Positions 10,366 through 20,136 of a DNA stretch of 33,075 bases are shown piece after piece. The position numbers were made by a program, and so were the translations under genes. The notes beneath the pieces were generated by a model that was not told the origin of the DNA, ran no database searches, and saw only the letters and a list, made by a program, of their open reading frames with translations. This stretch comes from Ophiocordyceps camponoti-saundersi (nom. inval.) (taxonomy: Eukaryota > Ascomycota > Sordariomycetes > Hypocreales > Ophiocordycipitaceae): the NCBI GenBank assembly GCA_003339415.1, contig PDHQ01000279.1, positions 11,968 through 45,042 of the forward strand, in the 5' to 3' direction. The first letter of the stretch is position 1; every line of letters starts with the position of its first letter.

Positions 10366-11582
10366 CGACCTTTGATGTCAGCTAGGGAAGCCATTTTTTC
10401 AGGGCACACATGAGAGATTTCACCCTATCACTGGCCGTCTGGGCATGACAGGGCCCTACCACGACCGGCTGAAACGGCCGCGTTTGTGAGCTGCCATCTG
10501 GACTCTCCATGACGACCTCGCCACTGCATCAGATTCAGAGTCCTGACTTAACATGGGGTTTTTTTCTTTCCGAACAGAGGCGAATGCCCGAGCTCTCAGG
10601 GTAAAAGCCCGGGTAAGTTTTATGTCTTGAAAGATTTAACGAGGAGTTGCAGACCAGGTACGGTATATCTGTTCCTGTATGCTGCTTCTTCTCTTTTAGC
10701 CGTGGCCGAGCAACGGTCGGAGAATACGAAATGCTTGAGGCGCAGAAGGAGGGGATCGGAGGCAGGAGGATGGCGATGAAGAGGAAAAAGCGGCTTCTGG
10801 TTGAGACGAAGGAACCAAAAACTGATGAGTAGCTGGTGATGAGGAAGAGGGAGACGGTCGGGAGAGGGAGAAGATGCTCGAGGCGCAGGAGGAGAGAATC
10901 GGAGGCAGGATGATGGCGACGAGGATTGACGAGCGGCTTCTGGTTAAGACTGAGGAAATAAAAATTGATAAGCAACTGGTGATGACGATAATCGGGAGAG
11001 GGAGATGATTAGGAGAGAAAGATGGTCAAGAGAGGAAGATGGTCGGGAAAGGAGGATGGTCGGACGAGGAGACGTATGTAATCCGTATGTCTTGCGAGAT
11101 GAGTTGCTGGGGGAAAGAGGCTTAGTAAGCAGAATCGTCACTGCTTTCATAAATCGATCATTCGAGGGTCCGACGTCTATCTTATCGGTAACGGCCGATC
11201 GATCAAAGACATCGACTCCACTATGTCCGTGGGTGTACGGATAGATGTTCGACAAACAACCTCTGTTATATCCACATCGAGCTCTATTCATCTTTTTCTA
11301 GCTTCGAAAACCCCCTTTTCCCCTTTTCGCCACGTTGGAATCCCCTGCTTTCCTTCCTTTGATGAACGGTACCCAAAAAAATCCCGTCAGGTATGTATAT
11401 ACACTCAAGTGCCGCAAGGCTGCCGCCGACCGCTGTCAACACACTCTTTAAGAGGAAAAAAAAACAAGTAGAGAAAGGAAATAGAAACAAAGGAAAAGAA
11501 GAGAAGAGAAAAATAAGGAAAAGGATGTTGAAGAGAAAGAGAGAGAGGGGGAGAGAGAGAGAGAGAGAAACAACTGGACTCT
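10366..11582. other. Purine-rich intergenic region with an imperfect tandem duplication
   Basis: It lies between the GH5 3' end and the CRT10 start codon. Bases 10731-11016 hold an imperfect 143-bp tandem repeat (separate entry). Bases 11450-11575 are an A/G-rich tract immediately after the GH5 stop in transcription direction. TACGGATA is at 11236-11243. Frames in the region are products of the purine bias; no gene is supported. Confidence 0.65.
10731..11016. repeat. Imperfect tandem duplication, period about 143 bp
   Basis: Copy 1 begins ATGCTTGAGGCGCAG at 10731; copy 2 begins ATGCTCGAGGCGCAG at 10874. Both continue with ATCGGAGGCAGGA, GATGGCGA, GCGGCTTCTGGTT, AGCTGGTGATGA or AGCAACTGGTGATGA, and TCGGGAGAGGGAGA in the same order. 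Copies differ by scattered substitutions and small indels. A shorter GATGGTC-type repeat follows at about 11021-11065. Confidence 0.8.
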
Positions 11583-13070
11583 CTAGGAGGCGTGCATGAG
11601 CTCAATCATATCCTTGAGCCGGTAATCCAACTTAGGCGTGACCCAATCGTCGGCAACGATCGAGTAGGATTCAAATTCGTTATCCTTGGGCTTGCGCGGA
11701 TTGATGGCCCAGTATCCGAAATCGGCGTCGATGGACTTGAGATAACGCCATAGGTTCTTCCAGTAATGGGCGTCGCCGACGGACGGGTCGTTGGGCGCGC
11801 CCAGCTCCCCGACCCATACCGGAGCAATGTCCTGCTCAAGCAGATAGGCCCAGTTATGGCGCATCGTCTTGACGAAGGACTCGTAGCTTCGCTGGGCGAA
11901 GCGGCCTTCCAGGCTGCCCCAGCCGGACCAGGAGTAGACGTGGGCCGAGTAGACGAGACGGTCGGCGACGTCGAGGTGGATGGGGCGGTCGCGCGCGCCG
12001 GAAACGTCATTGGCCGATTCGGTGCCCTCGACGACGATGAGCCAATCGGATCGGAGACGGAGCAGTCTGTTGCCGCATCGCTCGGCCGCCGCCGCCCAGC
12101 GAGACCAGGGCATCGTCCCCCATAGGCCGCGGACCTCGTTGCGGAGGTCGGCGCCGATGACGCGCGGGTTGTCGACGAAGCGCACCATGACCGTCTCCCA
12201 GTGACGAATCCACTGCTCCTCCGTCTGGCCCACGCGACACAAGAGGCCCAGATGATCGTTGGCCCATCCCGAGTCGCAAGGGTCGATGCCGCAGCACCAG
12301 GTGGCCGTTGTGATGTGATTGTTGACGATGACGGCGATGCCCGCCTCCGTCAGAGCGGTGACGACGGCCTCGAGCACGTCGAGAGCCCGCTTACCGACGA
12401 GGTCCGGGTTGGCGCTGACGAGCCTCGCGTCCACGACGGGATTCGTCAATACCAACTCATCCGAATAAGGCAACCTCACGCTGTTGAAGCCCAGTTTGAG
12501 GATGGTCTGAGCAATGACGTCTCGATGCTGAACGTCCAACCCCCCCGTGACGAAAAGCTCATCGCTAGCCCCGTACCAATTAACGGACGAAAGCTTGAAG
12601 CGCCTCCCATTCTCGTCGACGATGTCCCTCCCCTTCGTCCGCAGCGGTAACCGGTAATCGCTAATGTTGCTGCTCTGCCGCGGCGCGGGAAGAGGCCTCT
12701 CGCTAAACTGCCTCGAATCCGCGTCCGGTTCCCAGGGTGCGGCCAGACGAGCCTCCTTGCGCCAGATGTAGCCGGCCAGAGCGACGAAGAAGACGCCGAG
12801 GATGATAAGGAACATTTGACACGGTGACAGCGCGAGTATCCTCTGAAGCATCCTCACCCTTTTCGAACGTGGCCTCCGGAACAGCGGAAGCTGAGGGTAT
12901 CCTCTAACCTTGACCCAGGTGCCGTAGTTGATAATGCGCAGCGGCGCCGGCAAATGCCGTCTTCTTGTTGATGAGCTTTCCAGGGGGGTCTTCAGGGGGA
13001 GGCCCCCTATTAGTGGGGGTGAGTAGGCCCCGCCGGCAGCCATTGCCGAGACCTCCGACGACGTGTGCAT
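11583..13070 (-). CDS. Membrane-anchored glycoside hydrolase family 5 protein
   Basis: Single-exon gene of 495 residues with a GH5 (cellulase-type TIM-barrel) domain, a retaining glycosidase family. N-terminal part: about 84 mostly basic residues, then a hydrophobic helix at residues 85-103 (FLIILGVFFVALAG), giving a type II anchor with the catalytic domain outside the cytosol. GH5 features: LSSVNWYGASDE and GFNSVRLPYSDE near the barrel start, NNH with a following WCC stretch, GADLRNEVRG (E312, predicted acid/base) and VWVGELGAPND (E422, predicted nucleophile). Most GH5 members have NEP at the acid/base site; here it is NEV. The protein ends WVTPKLDYRLKDMIELMHAS. Substrate is unknown; such fungal anchored GH5 proteins may act on cell-wall glucan or glycolipid glycans rather than on plant cellulose. 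A second in-frame Met at residue 10 could be the start. Confidence 0.88.
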   Translation of the reverse strand: MHTSSEVSAMAAGGAYSPPLIGGLPLKTPLESSSTRRRHLPAPLRIINYGTWVKVRGYPQLPLFRRPRSKRVRMLQRILALSPCQMFLIILGVFFVALAGYIWRKEARLAAPWEPDADSRQFSERPLPAPRQSSNISDYRLPLRTKGRDIVDENGRRFKLSSVNWYGASDELFVTGGLDVQHRDVIAQTILKLGFNSVRLPYSDELVLTNPVVDARLVSANPDLVGKRALDVLEAVVTALTEAGIAVIVNNHITTATWCCGIDPCDSGWANDHLGLLCRVGQTEEQWIRHWETVMVRFVDNPRVIGADLRNEVRGLWGTMPWSRWAAAAERCGNRLLRLRSDWLIVVEGTESANDVSGARDRPIHLDVADRLVYSAHVYSWSGWGSLEGRFAQRSYESFVKTMRHNWAYLLEQDIAPVWVGELGAPNDPSVGDAHYWKNLWRYLKSIDADFGYWAINPRKPKDNEFESYSIVADDWVTPKLDYRLKDMIELMHAS

Positions 13071-13837
13071 CTCTCTCCGTGTGTATGGACGTCAGTCCCT
13101 GGCTCCCTGCCTATTGTCGATGCCCTCTTCTTCCCAACACCTTGAATGAGTGAAGATGAAAAAACCACGGAGAGGGTTGATATACCTACCTTGCCTACCT
13201 TTGTCCCGCTCTCTCGTCTCCGGCCGCCGCAGCCGGCCAAGATGCGGAAGCGGCATCGATTTTCTTCTCTCTCCTCGGTCCCCGGCTGCAGTCTAGCTTA
13301 CATTCCGCGCGATATATCTCTCACAATCAAGGGCCTTTGTCTCTCCCTCCATATTCTGCATTCCTCTATGCGCGCAAGCGTCTTCTTGGTAAGGCTAGAA
13401 AGATGGTAGTTACTAGGTAGTTACCCGGGTAGTAATCTCTCGTCCAGTTCCGCACGTGGTTCCTCATCGAATTAGTCTCAACGCTTCTGAGAAGACGAAG
13501 CAAGACATATAAAATTCATGTGAATAGGTTAGTCCCTAGGCAACCGCCCGACTGTGTAAATACATGCATACATGGGCTTGATCAACTCTGTTGTAGATCA
13601 GCTCTGTATGTGTGTGTGTCTCTCTCTCTCTGTGAGTGTGTATATATATATATATATCATATATGCATGTTGATGCATAAACCAGCAACATTCTTCATCT
13701 GCTTCTCTGTCCGTGACGCCGCGCTGTTCGATTCATTCATCCTCCGGCCGACGCTAGCCTCAACAGCCGTTGAAAACAGCGTGCTCGTTCGAAAAAAAAA
13801 AAACCTCTCCTTCTCATCGCACGTGTGCGTAGGTAAA
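13071..13837. other. Intergenic region with TG/CT/TA microsatellites
   Basis: About 770 bp forming the GH5 promoter (minus direction) and the 3' region of the receptor gene. A compound TG-CT-TG-TA repeat lies around 13610-13655. No gene is supported. Confidence 0.65.
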
Positions 13838-15504
13838 CTATACGTGGTTCATCCCTAGCGGATTCATCTCCCCTTCGTGGCTGTCAGACGCCATTGACCT
13901 CTGCTGCGGCGGTCGCGGACTCGAATAAGACTGTGACGGCGCGTGATATCGGTAGGATTTCTGTCCAAAGGAATCCCGCTCAGTTGTCATCGTCGTCGGC
14001 GTGGTCGGAGACTTTGACGCCGACGACGACAGCGGCGACACGGCTGCGGAGAGCGGTGACGCTGCTGCGCTCGAGTCTTTGGAGAGCATCTCATATGTCC
14101 GTACCTTGTTGTTGACATCGAACCGCGCGTCGACGGAGACGAACTCCTTCTTTCTGCGCTTGGCCAGCGTCTTGGCCAGCTCGACCCATCCCGATAGCAT
14201 CGACCATCTGCCCAGGAGGAAGAGCAGCCAGATGCCATTGAGCTGTCACGGGCTCGAGTCAGCATCTCCGCAAGCAAAAGGCCGACTCGCGGATATCCTA
14301 AGCTCACCGTAAGAAGTAATAAGACGGCGGAAACGGTCGCCTCGTTGACGACCAAGGATCTCGCCTCGTCGAGACACTTGTTCTTATCGCCAGACGCGCC
14401 TATCAGGCATAAGCTCCAAGCTCTGGCCACTTTAGGGTCTTGAGTGACGGTGCGGACGAAGTGATCCTGGAAGACGAAGACGATGGAGAAGAAGATGACG
14501 TCGGCGATGATGATGAGGACGATGGCGATGCCCCGCCATTGCAGCGCCACCACCCTCCGGACGCGGCGGTAGGCCTGTCGCGGCGTCATGGTCCGGACGC
14601 TGTTGCTGTACGGAGGCAGACCGGATCGTTCCGTCGACGTCGTATTGTCTCCCAGGGCCGCCAGGTAGACCTTGACGCAGTAGCCAAACGTCGCAAACGT
14701 TATGATGACGGTGGCGGCGGCGAAGACGAGCAGCGGGATCCAAATGTCCGCCAAGCTATTCGCATGGTTGATATGACACGTCGCGCCGAAGCGGAACGAC
14801 ACGCCGCTGAAGACGAGGGCGAGGACGATGCCGACCAGGGGCACGCCCCATCCAGCCACCTGGGCAAAGATCATGAAGTTGCGTCCGACGATGACCTGCC
14901 AACATATCTGTAGATGAAGGGAGAATGAGCGTAGAAAAGCCCACATGACGCCGCACCAGCCACCGAGTAGTAGCAGGGTTCCCGAAGCGCCGCAGACCTT
15001 GCTGGTCCGCATGTCGTGAGGCGTGATCTTGTCGAAGCACTGATCTGGCTGAGCGGCCAGGGGTATGATGAAGCCCAGCTGAAACGGTCAGCGACGAATC
15101 TCTGTCACTGCCAGACCGGTCGACTTACATTCATCAGCAAGACGCCAAAGGTGAAGCAGACGCTGAGGTAGTGGCGGTTCGTCTTGTCGACTGGCAGCGC
15201 GGCCCACGACACGAGCAGGACGAGGCAGCAGATGCCGCTGACGGCGGCCACCCAGTTGGCCACGGCTGTGATGGTCTGGAAGCTGTCCGGGTAGACCCAG
15301 TCTGCCATGGGACATGGAAGACAACATTTCACGTCTGCCGTGATGGTCTGGCAGAGTCGTCCCTCGACATCTATTCCCGGTGTCAGTGCCGTCCCGAGAT
15401 GCGCGCCTCATGTAGAGTCGTCTCTTACAGCCACCGGAGCTGCTAAACAGCCTCGAATCTAAGAACGGAGGGGGGCAGAGGTTGAGCCCGGCGATGGAGC
15501 CCAT
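13838..15504 (-). CDS. Seven-transmembrane receptor, fungal Frizzled/family-2-like GPCR
   Basis: Integral membrane receptor of a filamentous-fungal family often annotated as Frizzled/Smoothened-like or family-2-like GPCR. Exons on the minus strand: 15504-15429, 15370-15129, 15078-14308, 14242-13838, giving 497 residues. Cysteine-rich N-terminus: LCPPPFL, then GGYVEGRLCQ made by intron 1, then CCLPCPMADWVYPDSF. Seven hydrophobic helices at roughly 61-84, 93-115, 134-157, 174-200, 217-246, 285-309 and 350-376. Conserved family stretches include GGWCGVMWAFLR, SFRFGATCHINH, FATFGYCVKVYL and LQWRGIAIVLIIIADVIFF. Loop cysteines (C120, C135, C207, C330, C341) could form disulfides. The 120-residue C-tail is rich in Ser, Thr and Pro, typical of phosphorylation-regulated tails. 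Ligand and G-protein partner are not readable from sequence. Introns: GTAAGA, GTAAGT and GTGAGC donors, 50-65 bp. Confidence 0.9.
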
Positions 15505-16509
15505 GCTGGTTCGGGGTTTGGAAGCACAGGGAAGCCTGCCAGGCGGGCAGAACCGGCTTCTAGATAAGCTGTCACGACGTGGCGTAGAGTATGCAGGGTC
15601 GAGCTCGAAAGTGATGGGTCGTAACAGTGTTTCGGCGCCCCGATCCCAGGCCGATCCATCAAGATGTTGCTCCTCTTACATGTGTGTAGACGGAGATGTC
15701 ACGACCATATCCGGATAGGATGAGGCGAAGTCGAGGGACCGTTGGGAAAAGGGGGGGGAAAGAATGGAAAATTTCCCGAGACGAAAACGAAAAGTAGGTC
15801 ATCGAATCGAAGCCGGGGGGTGGGCGGGAAGCTTCTAAAATATGCTTGATGACGGGCCTCTCCCCTCGTCGAGCGGTCTGGTTTCTTCCCCCTCCCCCCT
15901 CCTCTATCATGTTTGCTTCATACGCCGGGGTCTGGTTCGAAGGTGCTAAACCAGTGGGCAACGGCCTCGAAGATTCCCGCATTGGCTGGCGTGCAGGCGG
16001 CGGTGATATGGTGACAGGGGCACCACGCACGGCGCTTGGTAGACGACTTGTTATGGTTGTAGTGGTGGTGGTGGATGCATCGGTACGAACAAGCACGGGA
16101 CCTTTTTCCCCCTCCCCCTCTCGATTCGTACGAATGCCTACATACTCGAGGTGATGAGTGACGAGGGCCAGCAGCTAACTACTAAAACTACTGTAGTGCA
16201 GAGCGGTGTGGTGTGGTGTGAGCAAGGGTTGACTCGTGGGCGGGACAGGGGTCAAGGATGATTCCGACAATAGGGATCCGAGGAGGGGGCGGGCAGCCCG
16301 ACGGCTGACCAGGATGCGAGGAGGAGGAGGCCTGGAGGAGGCCTGGGGCTCGGCGTGTCGTACAATGTCTTTGTTGGTGACGAATCCGCCTGTGCAGCAA
16401 CGGGACGGCACGCGTACATGATAGTCTATGTAGGTACGTGATGTATAAAAGACTGGAGATTGATCAGGTAGATTGCATCGAGGAACGAGCAGATGGAGGT
16501 TGGTGCTTG

Positions 16510-16540
16510 TGATGATGATGATGATGATGGTGGTGGTGGC
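16510..16540. repeat. GAT/GGT trinucleotide repeat
   Basis: Consecutive GAT units pass into GGT units; a further GGT run follows at 16552-16560. On the reverse strand it reads as poly-His, which explains the His-rich frame seen there; it is not a gene. Confidence 0.85.
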
Positions 16541-17028
16541 AGTACGGATAGTGGTGGTGGTCTTGCAGCGAGGAGCGTCTAGATGCAAGCCTTCCCCCCC
16601 CCTTCTTCCTGTGCTTGTTAGAGCCTCCTCTCCCTTGACCCCTCCCTACCTGTTGGCAACCTGTTGGGAAGAGAGCCATGTGCTGCGATGATGACGCCAT
16701 GGCGAGGTATCATAGTGATGAGTCGATTGAAGAGATGGGCCGACGGGCTGTTGGAAGAGACTGTTGTTGGAAGATGCTCTGCAGGAAGAGACTGTAGGAA
16801 GAGACTGTTGGAAGAGGCGGAGGTTTGACAGGCGAGGGAGGAGAAACAAGAATCGCCTGGTGGGTGCGACGGGCGGGCCGAGGTGCGGGGCCGGCGGGGC
16901 CGGGAGGCATGGGGATGGGGCGTGGGGGGGAAAGAGGGAAAGAAGGAAAGAGGGAAGGGAAGGGGAAGGGAAGGAGGGAGGAGTGGAGCCCCAGACCAGA
17001 CGCACGGCTAGAGCTCGGGGATCGAGTC

Positions 17029-17072
17029 TGTCTCTGTCTCTGTCTCTCTGTCTCTCTCTCTGTCTCTCTCTT
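17029..17072. repeat. TCTGTC/TCTC pyrimidine repeat
   Basis: Repeated TCTGTC and TCTC units ending in TTTT. CT-rich tracts like this are common in fungal 5' leaders, and this one sits about 70 bp before a short ORF at 17144. Confidence 0.85.
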
Positions 17073-17143
17073 TTCACCAGCACCAAACTATCGTGGAAGA
17101 CGTCACTTCATACACACACGATATACATACTCACCAAGGCATC

Positions 17144-17269
17144 ATGGGAACTGCGCTCTCCTCGGCCACCGCGGATGCAACTCGGCCCAATATCCTCGCC
17201 GTTGCCCCGGCCCCTCGTCTCGAGCCATCGTACGGATACGGTGCACAGGAACCGGCGCTTTCAACTTGA
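17144..17269 (+). CDS. Possible small ORF, 41 residues (hypothetical)
   Basis: The ATG has A at -3 and G at +4 and follows a CT-rich leader, like real fungal starts. The predicted peptide begins MGTALSSATADATRPN and is rich in Ala, Pro and Ser. Gly2 with Ser6 resembles an N-myristoylation signal. Its codons use mostly G/C at the third base, as in the confirmed genes nearby. It could instead be the first exon of an unrecognised gene, since a GTGCAC possible donor occurs at 17241, or simply chance. A TACGGATACGG motif lies inside it. I do not recognise a homologue. Confidence 0.25.
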   Translation: MGTALSSATADATRPNILAVAPAPRLEPSYGYGAQEPALST

Positions 17270-17868
17270 AACTACTCTATAGCGCGCTATGGCAGATGTG
17301 CATACATATTACCCGTCTGCAGATACATGTCGTCTCATACAGTATATATGTGCGGATATGTAGGTAGGCAGGTATTGCCTGAAGCGGTCTATTTCTCCGC
17401 GCTGTCCCTTCGCAAGTCGAGCCATTTTCTTCTGCCTCAGACGACGACCAATACGCCCAATAGAGGACGTTTCTTCGACGTCACCCCTTTCCCCCCCCCC
17501 TTCACCACTCTAGAACAAGCCCGTCACGGGATGACAGACGGCGGCTTTTAGGCTTCTTCTAAGCCCGCCTATAGCGTCCGTTGCCGAGGCCGGCAAAGAG
17601 GCTAATCTCCCGCGTCTATTTGTTTTGGCCTCCCGGATTGGACGCGTATCGAGGTATTTTGCACGTCTCAGCGCTTATGTCTTTAATTCACGCTGCGATA
17701 ATTGGTCTCCGGCTGTTCGCCCCCTTTTGCCCCCTCCCCTTTCACCTCCCAGGAAACGATACGCCCCCATGAAAAAAGGTAGGGCTGAAGAGCAATCGTG
17801 GGCGTGATTGCGACTGTCTAAGACATGCTGATGTTTGAGACGACGTTGGTGTTCGATCAAGTACGGAC

Positions 17869-17897
17869 ACACACACACACACAGACACACACACACA
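17869..17897. repeat. (CA)n microsatellite
   Basis: CA units interrupted by a single CAGA, in the gene-poor region. Confidence 0.85.
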
Positions 17898-18544
17898 TAC
17901 ACCTCTCTACATACGCACACACATCTCGGCACCGCTGGAAGCATGCCTATGTAGACGGTAATTGCAAACGTGCTTCACGTAAACGTGTCTGTGGACTTGA
18001 ACGGGAGAGACCTGCAGCTTCACTGGGTACCTTGCTTATCATCACCTGCAAATACGGAAACAGCTTGCTCTCACACTCCGTAACATCCATCATCCATCTC
18101 ACGGCCGAGGGTGAACGGCCTTGGCCTTTTAGGCGAGCGAGCAATAGGCGGACTCGCTTCCATCAGCAGGCAAAAACCAACTCTGGATGAGGAGCAAGCG
18201 ACGATGGTGAATAGCCGGTCTCGCCCCATGACTGGCCCCCGTCGCACCGGTGGCGTCCAAATAACTAACCAACCAAAGGACTTCAGCTGCCACGACTAAT
18301 CAGCTTCGCCTGTGCATGTCTCTGACCAAGGCAGCCATTGGTTGACGCCACTGTCATCAGTCACGGCGGCCCGGGGCCCGGAACAGTCATTTGAAGACGT
18401 TCATTGGTGTCTAAGCCTTTGGATTTCATTACCGATCGCTTGCACCTCGACGGTTGCCTTTCTGCTTTGCCCGTCTGGTTGCCCCCTTTTCTCCCCAACT
18501 ATGAAGCTATTCGAATGTTGTAACACCTCTTCTCCTCTACAGAG

Positions 18545-18558
18545 TACGGATACGGATA
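18545..18558. repeat. Double TACGGATA motif
   Basis: Two overlapping copies of the TACGGATA octamer (18545-18552 and 18551-18558). It is the densest instance of a motif scattered through the intergenic parts of the window. Confidence 0.8.
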
Positions 18559-19890
18559 CAGATGGCCTCAAAGACGATGAAGAGAGGGGGCTCTGCCTTT
18601 AGGTTGCATATCGACGTGCTCATATAGCCACAACTCCCGTTGCACGACATGCGAGGCCGTTTCAGCTGCTGACTACTTTCCAGGATTTTTGTTTCAACCA
18701 ACACGCCTTCTATCCGTAAGCAAAAGAGGGTTTTTCGTCCCGTTCTGAGTATATGCCAGCCAACAGACTCAGTTGACTATCAGAAGCTATAACCTCATAT
18801 TGCTTTCGGCCGTGGCCTATCTGGAAAGATAGGACGACTTTATGCATGTGCTTCGTATCCGGCCAGAGCCTATCGCGTCTTCCTCCGCTCTGTTTGTACT
18901 CGTCATGTCTGAACCATAACGGATGCCACAAAACCAAAGAACAAGAACATCTCCGAACTTCGATGCCATACCTGGACTGTGTGTGTATCTCTCCAACTCT
19001 CCCGCCAAGACGGGAACACGGTCTGGCCGGGGGCCGGAGAAGGAAGATTGATCGAAGCCGGCCCCTGCGCTGATACAGATAAAGAAAATCAAGCTGCTCC
19101 TATCGTTCACACCCGGATGCAAGCTGCCGCTTGCCCCCCCCAACTGTTGAGGCAACCCAAACCTGCCGCGGTGACATTACGAGGCCGATCCATGCGGCCG
19201 ATATAATCATGAGCAGGGGTGGGTTACGCTTCTGAGGTTGCTTTGCAGTAAGAACAGAGAAAAGTCGTCGCCGTATCGGTGGGCAGGTAAGTGCTTGACC
19301 GAGCTGCTTCCGACCCGAACGGAGCTGGCCGTCCTTCCGTTCGATATCGTGTTGGGAGCTGAAATTCTAGACGCAGAAATTCATGCAAGCGAGTCCTGCT
19401 CTTGAGAAGAAGTTCGTAGGGCAGGATTGTAATGCTAGCTACCTTTCTAGACTGAGAAGCTGGATAATGCGCCTTGATGAGCGTGGCTTGATTCTTCCCC
19501 TGGGATGACCGAAGCCCTTTCCGCTCAGACGGGAGAGATGCAATGCAATATGCAGTCGTCTTGGTAGCCTACTTCCCACTGTGTATCTGAGCCCCGAGGT
19601 GCCATCCCTTGGGTTACTGCAGATCTCTTCCCCTTCTTCTTTGCGGCAACTCATGTACGAAGGCATCGTCTAGAAAGTGAGAGCAAAGAAAGAGAACAAC
19701 CAGTTTCACAGTGAAGAAAGGGAAGAATCATCGGGACCTTCCTCGCAGGGACTGCAAAGCCGGAAGACCTTGGCCGGTGACCTCGGCGTAATAACGGAGA
19801 GTCGGTGGACGTGGTATGGCCTAGAGAAACGCTTGGACATGCTCGTTGATGGTACGATAGAATGCTAGAAAGATGCTGCTTCGTTTTCTG

Positions 19891-20136
19891 CCCCCCCCCC
19901 CCCCCCCCCCCTTCTTCCCCTTTTGCCATGACCAGGGCAAGGGGGGGGGGGAAGGGGGGGTTCCCGGGGTGNNNNNNNNCCCTCTTTCCCCCCCCCCCCC
20001 CCCCCCCCGGGCCCCCCCACCCCCCCCCTCCCCCCCCTCCCCCTTTTTTTTTCTCCCCCCCCCCCCCCCCCCCCTTTCTTCCCTTTGTGCAATGACAAGG
20101 GCAAGGAGGGGGGGACAGGGGGCGTTCCCGGGTTGG
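19891..20136. repeat. Gap-spanning poly-C/poly-G repeat with two copies
   Basis: Copy A (19911-19971) and copy B (20074-20136) share, in order, CTTCTTCCC, TTTG or TTTT, a CATGACCAGGGCAAGG or CAATGACAAGGGCAAGG core, a G-rich run and TTCCCGGG. Each copy is preceded by a poly-C run. Eight N bases (19972-19979) follow copy A immediately. Copy A is more homopolymeric than copy B, as if its consensus were degraded. Confidence 0.8.
19972..19979. other. Assembly gap (8 N)
   Basis: Eight undetermined bases between G-rich and C-rich homopolymers. The true distance is unknown; the repeat around it suggests a collapsed or unresolved tandem array. Confidence 0.97.

Larger units (their letters stand above)
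15505..17143. other. Region upstream of the receptor gene, no confident gene
   Basis: It contains the receptor promoter. A GAT/GGT trinucleotide repeat lies at about 16510-16540, next to a TACGGATA at 16543-16550. Purine-rich tracts occur at 16920-16985, followed by a TCTGTC-type repeat at 17029-17072. Open frames on both strands are repeat-driven and show no domain. Confidence 0.6.

Noticed and set aside
10535..10975. 146-codon minus-strand frame over the tandem duplication
   Set aside because: Low-complexity Ser/Leu/Pro-rich product of purine-biased DNA; it crosses the repeat boundary without any repeated protein domain of known type.
16510..16560. GAT/GGT repeats as a CRISPR-like or satellite array
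   Set aside because: The unit is three bases with no spacers; it is a simple trinucleotide repeat.
15659..16700. Minus-strand His/Thr/Pro-rich frames upstream of the receptor
   Set aside because: They arise from GAT/GGT and purine repeats; no conserved domain or splice structure.
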